Source: Mangrovimonas futianensis (GTDB lineage: Bacteria > Bacteroidota > Bacteroidia > Flavobacteriales > Flavobacteriaceae). From it: a stretch of DNA of 64,000 nt. Every line of letters begins with the position of its first letter. Positions within the stretch are counted from its first letter, which is position 1. A program made the translations under genes and the position numbers. Shown in pieces: positions 34,369-42,037 of this stretch. A model generated the notes under the pieces. That model was not told where the DNA came from. It saw nothing but the letters and a program-made list of their open reading frames with translations, and made no database searches. The DNA lies in contig NZ_JAJJNF010000005.1 of NCBI RefSeq assembly GCF_021245805.1, positions 248,001 to 312,000 on the forward strand, in the 5' to 3' direction.

Positions 34369-35472
34369 CTAACTTATTTTTGGTGTTTTCCCAAGCCATC
34401 TTAACATGTTTATATGATCTTTCAAGGCTTGAAATAAATTGGATTTTACGTGATATGGAATACCAAATTCTTTGGCCGTCTCGGCAACTATAGGGGAAAT
34501 GTTTTTATAATGAACATGACATATGTCGGGTAGAACATGATGTTCAATTTGATAATTCAAACCTCCTACCGCCCAATAGAGCAATTTATTTTTTGGGGAA
34601 AAATTGGTGGTTGTAAAAAATTGATGGCTGTACCAGTCATTAGTCATAGTTCCTTCTTGATTTGGTAAAGGAAACTCGGTGGCCGGCATGATATGTGCAA
34701 TTTGAAAGATGACACTTACTAAAAGCCCTACAACCAAATGCATGAATAAAAATGCCAAAACTATAATCCACCAAGACATTGGAAGAAATATTATTGGTAA
34801 AATCAACGCGTATGAATAATATAAAACTTTCCACCCAATCATTTTGGCTAAATTGAGTTTAAATTCTTTTTGAGAAGTTATAAAACCCATCTTTTTGTAA
34901 CGAAATAGACGTACAAAGTCCTTAGCGGTTATCCAAGATATAGTCGACAAACTGTAAAAAAACCAAATATATAGATATTGAAATCTGTGCAGTTGGTAGT
35001 GTTTAGAATGCGGTGAAACCCTCAAGAAAATAGGCATATTAATATCGTCATCTGCATGGTCTATGTTGGTAAAAGTATGATGCAGCATATTGTGTTGAAT
35101 CCTCCAAATTCGGTCATTGGCACCTATCAGATTAAAGGTGTAGCCCAAGACTTTATTAACTTTTTTATTTTTTGAGTAAGACCCATGTATGGCATCATGC
35201 ATGACTCCCATACCGATACCTGCCATACCAATCCCGCTTATAAAATAGAGTAAAAAAACGAGCCAACTATGATATATCACACCCGAGCACAACCAGATAA
35301 TTGGTAAAAAAAACAAACTTAACATGACTATGGTTTTAAAAACCATATGTCCATTTGCATTTCTACTTATTCCATTTGATTTAAAATAATGATTGACTCG
35401 GCTTCTTAAAGTTTTGGAAAATTCGCAAGAGGAAGTTCTAGGAAATTTTGGTGTATGGATGTCGTTGCTCAT
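34369..35472 (-). CDS. Membrane fatty acid desaturase (front-end/acyl-CoA type)
   Basis: The 367-aa integral membrane protein has three His boxes: HDAIH (near 93), HNMLHH (near 127) and QIEHH (308-312), where Gln in place of the first His is typical of front-end and delta-5/6-like desaturases. Four hydrophobic segments surround them. It introduces a double bond into acyl chains, adjusting membrane fluidity; position specificity cannot be read. A candidate -7 box at 35691-35698 would give a leader of about 210 nt containing an 8-bp hairpin TAGCATCT / AGATGCTA (35497-35520) just before the start. The cold-shock gene lies downstream on the same strand. Confidence 0.93.
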   Translation of the reverse strand: MSNDIHTPKFPRTSSCEFSKTLRSRVNHYFKSNGISRNANGHMVFKTIVMLSLFFLPIIWLCSGVIYHSWLVFLLYFISGIGMAGIGMGVMHDAIHGSYSKNKKVNKVLGYTFNLIGANDRIWRIQHNMLHHTFTNIDHADDDINMPIFLRVSPHSKHYQLHRFQYLYIWFFYSLSTISWITAKDFVRLFRYKKMGFITSQKEFKLNLAKMIGWKVLYYSYALILPIIFLPMSWWIIVLAFLFMHLVVGLLVSVIFQIAHIMPATEFPLPNQEGTMTNDWYSHQFFTTTNFSPKNKLLYWAVGGLNYQIEHHVLPDICHVHYKNISPIVAETAKEFGIPYHVKSNLFQALKDHINMLRWLGKTPKIS

Positions 35473-35763
35473 GTACTTGTTACTAACTCATTTTTCTAGC
35501 ATCTTTAAAAGGAGATGCTAAAAGCAGTCTTAGAAACACATAAAACGTAAAGTATATTCTGGAAATCAATTAAGATGAATCATTCAACATAATATGCAGG
35601 CTTCTAAAACCTGTAACGTATCGAGAAAAGCGAATGATTTAAAAAACGATGAAGTTTGAGAAAAGAAAAGCTTACTAAATAAATTATGGTCAAAGGTAGA
35701 TTAAATATATTTGGTTAATCACATTTATATGTTAAATTAACTAATAACCTCGTTTTAAATCAC
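35473..35763 (-). promoter_or_regulatory. Long leader of the desaturase gene with hairpins
   Basis: No gene is visible here. On the minus strand it holds the candidate -7 box TACCTTTG (35698 to 35691), a weak stem around CAGG / CCTG (about 35593-35609), and a perfect 8-bp hairpin with an 8-nt loop (35497-35520) ending 24 nt before the desaturase ATG. Such a leader could allow temperature- or RNA-binding-protein control; that is inference. Confidence 0.45.
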
Positions 35764-36507
35764 CTAAGACTGAATCCTTACATAAATCAAGTTTCTATTT
35801 CCCTTAGAATTCTTTCTTTTTTCAACTTCAATATTTTCAATAGACTTGATAAAAGGTGTTAGTTTTTGAAATCCGTAATTTCTTGGATCAAAATTAGGTT
35901 GCTTTTTTTGAAGTAAAGCACCTACTTCACCCAAAAATGCCCACCCATCTTCATCTTCCAAATCAGAAATGGTTGATTGAATCAATTCAATTAGTGTGGG
36001 AGTGATTTTGTCTAATCTGGATTTCGGTTCTTTAGACGTTGAATTTCCAACATGATCTGAAGGTTCTTCTTTCTTCAAAATCTCCAGATAAATGAATTTA
36101 TCACAAGAAACAATAAAGGGGTGCGGTGTTTTTTTCTCGCCAATACCATACACTATTTTACCTGCTTCTCTCAAACGAGTCGCTAACCTTGTAAAATCAC
36201 TGTCACTAGAAACAATACAAAATCCGTGAACTTTTTCCGAATATAAAATGTCCATAGCATCTATAATCATAGCCGAGTCTGTGGCATTTTTGCCTACGGT
36301 ATATCCATATTGCTGTATGGGGGTGATGGCATTCTCTAAAAGAACTTTTTTCCATTTACTTAAACCCGGATTAGTCCAGTCACCATAAATTCTTTTAATC
36401 GTAGGATTACCATATTTGGCAATTTCCTGCAGCATTTCTTTGACATAATTTGATGGCACATTATCACCATCAATTAATACAGCTAAATGTAAATCATTAA
36501 CTATCAT
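35764..36507 (-). CDS. NYN-domain (PIN-like) protein with C-terminal LOTUS/OST-HTH domain
   Basis: The 247-aa protein has a NYN ribonuclease-like domain (about 5-145) with acidic motifs VLIDGDNVP (Asp13, Asp15), NATDSAMIIDAMD (near 80) and SSDSDF, a full set for metal-dependent catalysis. The C-terminal part (about 170-240: DGWAFLGEVGALLQKKQPNF, NYGFQKLTPFIKSI) is an OST-HTH/LOTUS RNA-binding domain. It probably cleaves or binds structured RNA in the cytoplasm. Its ATG follows the stop codon of the bS21-like gene with no gap (TAAATG), so the two are translationally coupled. Confidence 0.9.
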   Translation of the reverse strand: MIVNDLHLAVLIDGDNVPSNYVKEMLQEIAKYGNPTIKRIYGDWTNPGLSKWKKVLLENAITPIQQYGYTVGKNATDSAMIIDAMDILYSEKVHGFCIVSSDSDFTRLATRLREAGKIVYGIGEKKTPHPFIVSCDKFIYLEILKKEEPSDHVGNSTSKEPKSRLDKITPTLIELIQSTISDLEDEDGWAFLGEVGALLQKKQPNFDPRNYGFQKLTPFIKSIENIEVEKRKNSKGNRNLIYVRIQS

Positions 36508-36702
36508 TTAGCGCTCCAAATTTCGATCATACTCTTCCTTATAACGGGCTTTGGCAATTTCCTCTCTTCTAACCTGTGATTTTTTAGTGAAATACTGATG
36601 GTCCCTAAGGTTCTGCACCTGCTTGGTTTTTCTTACCTTTTGCTTATATCTTTTTAAAGCTCTTTCAATTTGTTCTCCTGGTTTGACGTGAATAACTAAC
36701 AT
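36508..36702 (-). CDS. Ribosomal protein bS21-like, probably a divergent paralogue
   Basis: The 64-aa basic protein matches bS21 in length and N-terminal pattern (MLVIHVKPGEQIERALKRYKQK). The middle and C-terminus (VQNLRDHQYFTKKSQVRREEI, KARYKEEYDRNLER) are more basic and differ from the usual flavobacterial bS21 as I remember it, so this is likely a second, alternative copy; the other copy is not in the window. bS21 lies next to the anti-Shine-Dalgarno end of 16S rRNA and affects initiation. No Shine-Dalgarno sequence precedes the ATG. It forms a bicistronic unit with the NYN-LOTUS gene. Confidence 0.85.
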   Translation of the reverse strand: MLVIHVKPGEQIERALKRYKQKVRKTKQVQNLRDHQYFTKKSQVRREEIAKARYKEEYDRNLER

Positions 36703-37002
36703 ATGTAAATGTTTTAAATGAATAATGAATATAGATCATCAAGAAACATAGGAGCTTAAACAAATAATTATGAGATGCGAAATTACCTAATGGATAAAAC
36801 TAACGTGTTTGATGGCCAACTTAATCCCTTGACATGTTAGCTTAAAAATGAAATAGAATTGAAATTACACTAGGTAGGATAAAGACGGAACTAAATAATC
36901 CATTGACTAACGATACAAAGAAACGCCTTTTAATTTGAATAATCTAATAAATCCCCTTATCAGGTTTTAGCCTTTCCAAAATAAATGCTCAAAACCTATA
37001 TC
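36703..37002. other. Intergenic region upstream of the bS21-like gene
   Basis: No gene is seen. A 9-bp stem with one G-U pair, CTAACGTGT (36800-36808) / ACATGTTAG (36832-36840), lies about 100 nt before the bS21-like start and could be a leader hairpin or protein site. I see no TAnnTTTG box on the minus strand. Confidence 0.35.
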
Positions 37003-37620
37003 CTATCGCAGCACCTGAAAAAAATCCTTCAATCCTGATAGGATACTTTGAACCGCATAAGCAGCTAGTATCAAGCCCATAATCTTACTGATTACAGTAA
37101 TACCATAATCACCTATACGCTTTTGTACAAGGTTGGCTGCAAGAAGTAAAAACATAGTTAGCATGACCACTACAAAAACCAAAACAGTAGTTAAAGCTTG
37201 ATGCTGAAAACCATAAATGTGATTATCGGTCATCAATACTACAGCCATAATAGCTCCAGGTGACGCAATAGATGGAATCGCTACTGGGAATATAGTCACA
37301 TGTTTGTAATCTTTTATTAAATGCTTCTCTGACTCAGGCTTTCCTTCTCCAAAAATCATGGTCAAAGCAAATAGAAACAGAATAACACCTCCTGATATTT
37401 GAAAAGCATCTAAAGAAACATTCATCCCTTCTAAAATTAGTTGCCCCAAAAGGATAAAAAACAACAAAATACCAAAAGCTACAAATGAGGCAATGATCGC
37501 TACTTTCTTTTTGTGTTTACCATCAAAATGTTTAGTTGCCTCAAGATAAACTGGGATACTCCCTAGAGGATCAATAACAGCTATAAGAAAAAAAATGGTT
37601 GAGAGAATACTTGCTACCAT
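37003..37620 (-). CDS. MarC-family integral membrane protein
   Basis: The 205-aa protein has six hydrophobic segments and the family features IDPLGSIPVYL near the N-terminus and the repeated-like FPVAIPSIASPGAI at about 115. MarC proteins are inner-membrane proteins of uncertain role, once linked to multiple antibiotic resistance and now often called NAAT-family transporters. It starts one base after the stop codon of the DUF3124 lipoprotein gene, so both form an operon. Confidence 0.9.
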   Translation of the reverse strand: MVASILSTIFFLIAVIDPLGSIPVYLEATKHFDGKHKKKVAIIASFVAFGILLFFILLGQLILEGMNVSLDAFQISGGVILFLFALTMIFGEGKPESEKHLIKDYKHVTIFPVAIPSIASPGAIMAVVLMTDNHIYGFQHQALTTVLVFVVVMLTMFLLLAANLVQKRIGDYGITVISKIMGLILAAYAVQSILSGLKDFFQVLR

Positions 37621-37621
37621 A

Positions 37622-38140
37622 CTATTGTATACGCTTTCCTTGGGTTGAGAATGAAAGCCCTTGTTGTCCGGAGGTGGAGATCATCACAGCATCAAAAAGA
37701 GGTTCTAATACACCGCTTTGTTGTTTCCAGTCAAACAAAAAATTTCCTCCTGTACCTCCTTGGGTATCCTTTTCATCAATAACAATTTCAACGGTTTCCA
37801 TGGGTGCTATAAAAATGGGCTGTTCAAAATAAGAATGGATTAACTCCCCATGCGTATCAAAATATTGGGCACTTGCAACAAATATGGAATCCTTTCTGTT
37901 TACATTACGCATGCTTACTGTAACGGTTAATTCATGTGTGATATGTTCGGTCTGGCTATATATTTCCGAATACACAGACAAATAGGTAGTTCCGGTTTTC
38001 AATGAGTCCAAACCAGAATGAGAAAAGGTCTGTCTTTTTTTCCAGTTCACAGGATCTACAGAGCTATTCACCTTCTTAGGGTTTTGGCAACTTGCAAACA
38101 CCATAACAACACAAACAAATAACACAAACTTCTTGAACAT
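37622..38140 (-). CDS. DUF3124 lipoprotein
   Basis: The 172-aa protein has a lipobox VFASC (Cys18). The core shows the DUF3124 features LSVYSEIYSQT, VSMRNVNRKDSIFV, and EKDTQGGTGGNFLFDW. Function of the family is unknown; it is an exported lipoprotein. It is co-transcribed with marC, which starts one base downstream. Confidence 0.85.
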   Translation of the reverse strand: MFKKFVLFVCVVMVFASCQNPKKVNSSVDPVNWKKRQTFSHSGLDSLKTGTTYLSVYSEIYSQTEHITHELTVTVSMRNVNRKDSIFVASAQYFDTHGELIHSYFEQPIFIAPMETVEIVIDEKDTQGGTGGNFLFDWKQQSGVLEPLFDAVMISTSGQQGLSFSTQGKRIQ

Positions 38141-38186
38141 AATCCAGTTTTTGATAATGGTCTAATTTAAACTATTTCAAACGAAT

Positions 38187-38214
38187 AAAAAACCCCAAGT
38201 GATTGCTTGGGGTT
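38187..38214 (-). terminator. Rho-independent terminator after ferredoxin gene
   Basis: A 9-bp stem AACCCCAAG / CTTGGGGTT with a 6-nt loop and a T run on the minus strand, 22 nt after the stop codon. Confidence 0.92.
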
Positions 38215-38236
38215 CTAAAGTTTATTTTTCGGGATA

Positions 38237-38590
38237 TTAATCCTCTGGATGCATAAAACGTTGTTTACCCAATAACACATCTTCGGTTTCTACATGGTCA
38301 TCATCTGGGATACAACAATCTACTGGACAAACCGCAGCACATTGCGGTTCTTCATGGAATCCTTTACATTCAGTACATTTATCTGGTACGATGTAATAAA
38401 TTTCATCACTGATTGGTTCTTGTGCTTCCTCTGCGTTCACTTGCTTGCCGTTAGGCAAAACAATGTCCCCAGAAAGACTGGTGCCATCGTTGTACCTCCA
38501 GTCGTCCGCCCCTTCATAAATAGCCGTGTTTGGGCATTCAGGCTCACAAGCACCGCAGTTAATACATTCGTCTGTTATAATAATTGCCAT
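38237..38590 (-). CDS. 4Fe-4S dicluster ferredoxin
   Basis: The 117-aa protein has two cluster motifs: CINCGACEPECP (residues 10-21) and CTECKGFHEEPQCAAVCP (about 73-90). The longer spacing in the second motif is the YfhL/Fdx form common in Bacteroidota. Between them is an insertion of about 50 residues, and the C-terminus is acidic. It is a cytoplasmic electron carrier, partner unknown. It is divergent from the acyl-CoA reductase gene. Confidence 0.93.
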   Translation of the reverse strand: MAIIITDECINCGACEPECPNTAIYEGADDWRYNDGTSLSGDIVLPNGKQVNAEEAQEPISDEIYYIVPDKCTECKGFHEEPQCAAVCPVDCCIPDDDHVETEDVLLGKQRFMHPED

Positions 38591-38658
38591 AGCGAATTTT
38601 AGATTTTTGACAGGTCTTTATTCTGTATAAAAAAGACCCGTGTTCAAGTTCATTTTTC

Positions 38659-38666
38659 TAACTTTG
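38659..38666 (+). promoter_or_regulatory. -7 box TAACTTTG for the acyl-CoA reductase - serC - serA region
   Basis: TAACTTTG fits TAnnTTTG and lies 43 nt before the ATG at 38710. A clear -33 TTTG is not visible. Confidence 0.5.
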
Positions 38667-38671
38667 TTGCG

Positions 38672-38679
38672 CAAAAATA
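38672..38679 (-). promoter_or_regulatory. Possible divergent -7 box TATTTTTG
   Basis: Read on the minus strand, TATTTTTG fits the consensus and would point to the ferredoxin gene 82 nt away. It lies only 5 bp from the plus-strand box, so the two promoters could compete. Confidence 0.3.
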
Positions 38680-38709
38680 AAGCCAAAACAATTCATAACC
38701 AAACACAGA

Positions 38710-39774
38710 ATGGATTTACATCAAAGAATTAAAGCTTTTACATTATTGGGAGACTTTATAAGTCAATTTGATCAGGAAACCCCTGTTAAAAAAGAGGAAA
38801 TCCCACATAATGACTTGTTTTTTGATGGCTTTAAGCATCAAATGAAATTGGCCGAAGAACACAACGGTTGGTTTAACCGTGCTAATTTAATTTATGCCCT
38901 TTCTGGTTGGTCACATTTGCTCACTGAAGAAAACCTAAATAATTGGGTTTCGTCATATGACCTTCAAGCCGTAGATCCCAAGCGCATTGCTATCATCATG
39001 GCCGGAAATATTCCTCTGGTTGGGTTTCACGATTTTTTAGCCGTATTAATTAGTGGTCATGATGTGCTGGTCAAACAATCTTCAAATGATAAACAATTGT
39101 TGCCTTTTTTGGCAAAATATCTTGAATTCGTTGAGCCTGAATTCAAAGGAAAAATCACTTTTACCGAAGAAAAATTATCAGACTTTGATGCGGTAATTGC
39201 TACTGGAAGTAACAATACTGCTCGATATTTTGAATATTATTTTAAGGACAAACCAGCCATCATCAGAAAAAATAGAAATTCAGTAGCGGTTCTTACAGGT
39301 GAAGAATCCCCTGAAGAATTGGAAAAACTGGCAGAAGATATTTTTAGGTATTATGGATTGGGCTGTAGAAATGTGTCTAAATTGTTTGTGCCTAAAGACT
39401 ATAACTTTGATGCCTTTTTTCAAGGTGTCTATGAGTGGCATCCCATTATCAATGAAACCAAATATGCTAACAATTACGACTACAACAAAGCCGTGTATTT
39501 AATGAGCGAATTTGATATGTTGGAGAACGGTTTTTTGATGATTAAGGAAGATACAAGCTACGCCTCCCCCATTGCTACGGTTTTTTATGAACACTACGAA
39601 AGCATGGAAGACCTGAGAAGAAAATTGGATACTGACGCAGAGAAAATCCAATGCATCGTTTCAAAAGGCCAGAATTCAAACGATATCGCTTTCGGACAGA
39701 CCCAAAGGCCAGCATTAACAGACTATGCCGACGGAGTGGATACCTTGGAGTTCTTGTTGACAATATCTTCTTAA
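38710..39774 (+). CDS. LuxC-like acyl-CoA reductase
   Basis: The 354-aa protein resembles the acyl-CoA reductase family (LuxC-type aldehyde dehydrogenase superfamily): PKRIAIIMAGNIPLVGFHD near 90-108, the nucleotide region with ATGSNNTARYFEYYF, and the catalytic Cys219 in YYGLGCRNVSKLF. It would reduce an acyl-CoA or acyl-thioester to an aldehyde. Its substrate is unknown; no luxD or luxE is present. In flavobacteria it is commonly seen between ferredoxin and serC, as here. Confidence 0.85.
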   Translation: MDLHQRIKAFTLLGDFISQFDQETPVKKEEIPHNDLFFDGFKHQMKLAEEHNGWFNRANLIYALSGWSHLLTEENLNNWVSSYDLQAVDPKRIAIIMAGNIPLVGFHDFLAVLISGHDVLVKQSSNDKQLLPFLAKYLEFVEPEFKGKITFTEEKLSDFDAVIATGSNNTARYFEYYFKDKPAIIRKNRNSVAVLTGEESPEELEKLAEDIFRYYGLGCRNVSKLFVPKDYNFDAFFQGVYEWHPIINETKYANNYDYNKAVYLMSEFDMLENGFLMIKEDTSYASPIATVFYEHYESMEDLRRKLDTDAEKIQCIVSKGQNSNDIAFGQTQRPALTDYADGVDTLEFLLTISS

Positions 39775-39788
39775 AATTATCATAGAAG

Positions 39789-39802
39789 TGACAAGTTTGT
39801 CA
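39789..39802 (+). promoter_or_regulatory. Palindrome TGACAAGTTTGTCA upstream of serC
   Basis: A perfect 14-bp palindrome (TGACAA-GT-TTGTCA) lies 89 nt before the serC ATG and 15 nt after the preceding stop. It could be the operator of a dimeric regulator of serine synthesis. No TAnnTTTG box was found close by. Confidence 0.4.
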
Positions 39803-39890
39803 TAATTAATTAGCAAATTTGTATTCATTTCATTTCAAAAAACAGTTGAAAATAAACGGTTTCAACACATAATTTAAAACTATTTAATCC

Positions 39891-40952
39891 ATGAAAAGAC
39901 ACAATTTTAGCGCCGGACCATGTGTGCTTCCACAAGAGGTTATTGAAAAATCTGCTCAAGCAGTTTTAGACTTTGATAATGGTTTATCGCTAATTGAAAT
40001 ATCCCATCGTAGTAAGGCATTCGTTGATGTAATGGAAAATGCTCGAGCCTTAGCCCTAGAATTGCTAGGTTTGGAAGGTAAGGGATATAAAGCTCTGTTC
40101 TTACAGGGAGGAGCTAGCACCCAATTTTTGATGGTAGCTCTTAACCTTTTAGAAAAAAGAGCAGGATATTTAAATACAGGAACTTGGGCCGCCAAAGCTA
40201 TTAAAGAGGCTCAAATTTATGACGATATTTATGAAGTAGCTTCCTCTAAGGATGCCAACTATAACTACATCCCAAAAGGATATGACATTCCAGAGGAGTA
40301 TGACTATTTCCACTGTACTTCAAACAATACCATTTTTGGAACCCAGATAAAAGAATTCCCTAACTCACCAATCCCAATGGTTTGTGATATGAGTAGTGAT
40401 ATCTTTTCGAGACAATTGGATTTCTCAAAATTTGATTTGATTTATGCTGGTGCCCAAAAGAACATGGGACCTGCAGGAGTAACCTTGGTAGTGGTTAAAG
40501 AAGATATCCTAGGAAAGGTGTCTCGTAAGATTCCTTCCATGATGGATTATAAAGTACATATTGATAAAAGCAGTATGTTCAATACACCTCCTGTTTTTGC
40601 TGTTTATACGTCTATGTTGACTATGGAATGGCTTAAAAACCTTGGTGGAATTGCTGCTATTGAAAAGGAAAACGAGAAAAAAGCACAGCTTATCTATTCT
40701 GAAATCGACTTAAATCCATTGTTTAATGGATTTACTGTAAAAGCCGATAGATCAAATATGAACGCGACCTTTACATTAGCAAATGAAGACTTAAAAGAAA
40801 CTTTTGATACCATGTGGAAAGAAGCTGGTATCAATGGCTTAAACGGTCACAGAAGTGTGGGTGGATATCGCGCTTCCATGTACAATGCCCTATCGCTTGA
40901 TAGCGTCAAGGTATTGGTGGAAGTCATGAGTGAATTAGAGAGAAAAGCATAA
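39891..40952 (+). CDS. serC: Phosphoserine aminotransferase
   Basis: The 353-aa class V aminotransferase begins MKRHNFSAGPCVLP, and the PLP Lys190 is in LIYAGAQKNMGPAG. It converts 3-phosphohydroxypyruvate and glutamate to phosphoserine, and also serves pyridoxal phosphate synthesis. The downstream dehydrogenase makes its substrate. The 33-bp gap to serA indicates one transcript. Confidence 0.97.
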   Translation: MKRHNFSAGPCVLPQEVIEKSAQAVLDFDNGLSLIEISHRSKAFVDVMENARALALELLGLEGKGYKALFLQGGASTQFLMVALNLLEKRAGYLNTGTWAAKAIKEAQIYDDIYEVASSKDANYNYIPKGYDIPEEYDYFHCTSNNTIFGTQIKEFPNSPIPMVCDMSSDIFSRQLDFSKFDLIYAGAQKNMGPAGVTLVVVKEDILGKVSRKIPSMMDYKVHIDKSSMFNTPPVFAVYTSMLTMEWLKNLGGIAAIEKENEKKAQLIYSEIDLNPLFNGFTVKADRSNMNATFTLANEDLKETFDTMWKEAGINGLNGHRSVGGYRASMYNALSLDSVKVLVEVMSELERKA

Positions 40953-40985
40953 TAATATACATTTAAAATATAGAAACAAACAGGC

Positions 40986-41948
40986 ATGAAAGTATTAGCA
41001 AATGATGGTATTTCAAAAAGCGGTATCGAGGCACTCGAAGCTGGCGGATTTAATGTAAACACCACAACGGTTGCTCAAGAACAATTAATCGATTATATCA
41101 ACGAAAATGATATTGATGTTCTTTTAGTTCGAAGTGCAACCCAAGTTAGAAAAGACTTGATTGATGCATGTAAGAATCTTAAAGTGATTGGACGTGGCGG
41201 TGTTGGTATGGATAATATCGATGTGGATTATGCCAGAAATAAAGGAGTTCACGTGATTAATACACCTGCGGCTTCTTCCCACTCTGTGGCAGAATTGGTT
41301 TTTGCGCACATGTTGGGGCTAGCACGTTTCTTACACAATGCCAACAGAGATATGCCTTTGGAAGGAGAAACTAAATTCAAAGCCCTTAAAAAGAGCTATT
41401 CCAAAGGAATCGAACTTAAAGGCAAGACCATTGGTATATTAGGTTTTGGAAGAATCGGTCAAGCGACTGCCAAAGTGGCCTTAGGATTAGGGATGAAAGT
41501 TGTGGCTTTTGACCCGTTTATGGAAGAAGCTTCTTTGGAATTAGACTTTTTTGACGGACAAACAGTAACCTTCAATATCAAAACCATTTCTAAAGAAGAG
41601 CTTTTAAAGCAATCTGATTTTATTACCCTTCACGTACCAGCGCAAGACGAATATGTAATTGGTGCACCAGAATTTGAAACCATGAAAGATGGTGTTATTT
41701 TGGTTAATGCAGCACGTGGTGGTGTGATTGATGAAGTGGCTTTGGTTAATGCAATTGACTCTGGGAAAGTTGCTAGAGCGGCATTGGATGTTTTTGAAAA
41801 AGAACCTACTCCAGAAATTCAATTATTGATGAATCCTTCCTTGTCGTTAACTCCTCATACAGGTGCGGCAACCAATGAGGCTCAAGACCGTATTGGAACA
41901 GAATTGGCAAGTCAAATCATTGCCATTTTTAAAGGGCAGGAAGCTTAA
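40986..41948 (+). CDS. serA: D-3-phosphoglycerate dehydrogenase
   Basis: The 320-aa D-2-hydroxyacid dehydrogenase has GRGGVGMDNIDVD, the NAD-binding GILGFGRIGQ (near 150), and the catalytic His in TPHTGAATNEAQ. It oxidises 3-phosphoglycerate in the first step of serine synthesis, as position behind serC supports. It is the short form without the C-terminal ACT regulatory domain, so serine feedback control as in E. coli is not expected. A terminator follows. Confidence 0.93.
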   Translation: MKVLANDGISKSGIEALEAGGFNVNTTTVAQEQLIDYINENDIDVLLVRSATQVRKDLIDACKNLKVIGRGGVGMDNIDVDYARNKGVHVINTPAASSHSVAELVFAHMLGLARFLHNANRDMPLEGETKFKALKKSYSKGIELKGKTIGILGFGRIGQATAKVALGLGMKVVAFDPFMEEASLELDFFDGQTVTFNIKTISKEELLKQSDFITLHVPAQDEYVIGAPEFETMKDGVILVNAARGGVIDEVALVNAIDSGKVARAALDVFEKEPTPEIQLLMNPSLSLTPHTGAATNEAQDRIGTELASQIIAIFKGQEA

Positions 41949-41968
41949 AATAAAATTGACTATATCTT

Positions 41969-42002
41969 AAAGTCCATAACAACTGCTTATGGACTTTTTT
42001 TT
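41969..42002 (+). terminator. Rho-independent terminator after serC-serA
   Basis: An 11-bp perfect stem AAAGTCCATAA / TTATGGACTTT with a 7-nt loop and a run of eight T residues. Confidence 0.95.
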
Positions 42003-42037
42003 GTACCTTATTTTCTCATAACCAAAAATTTAAACAC

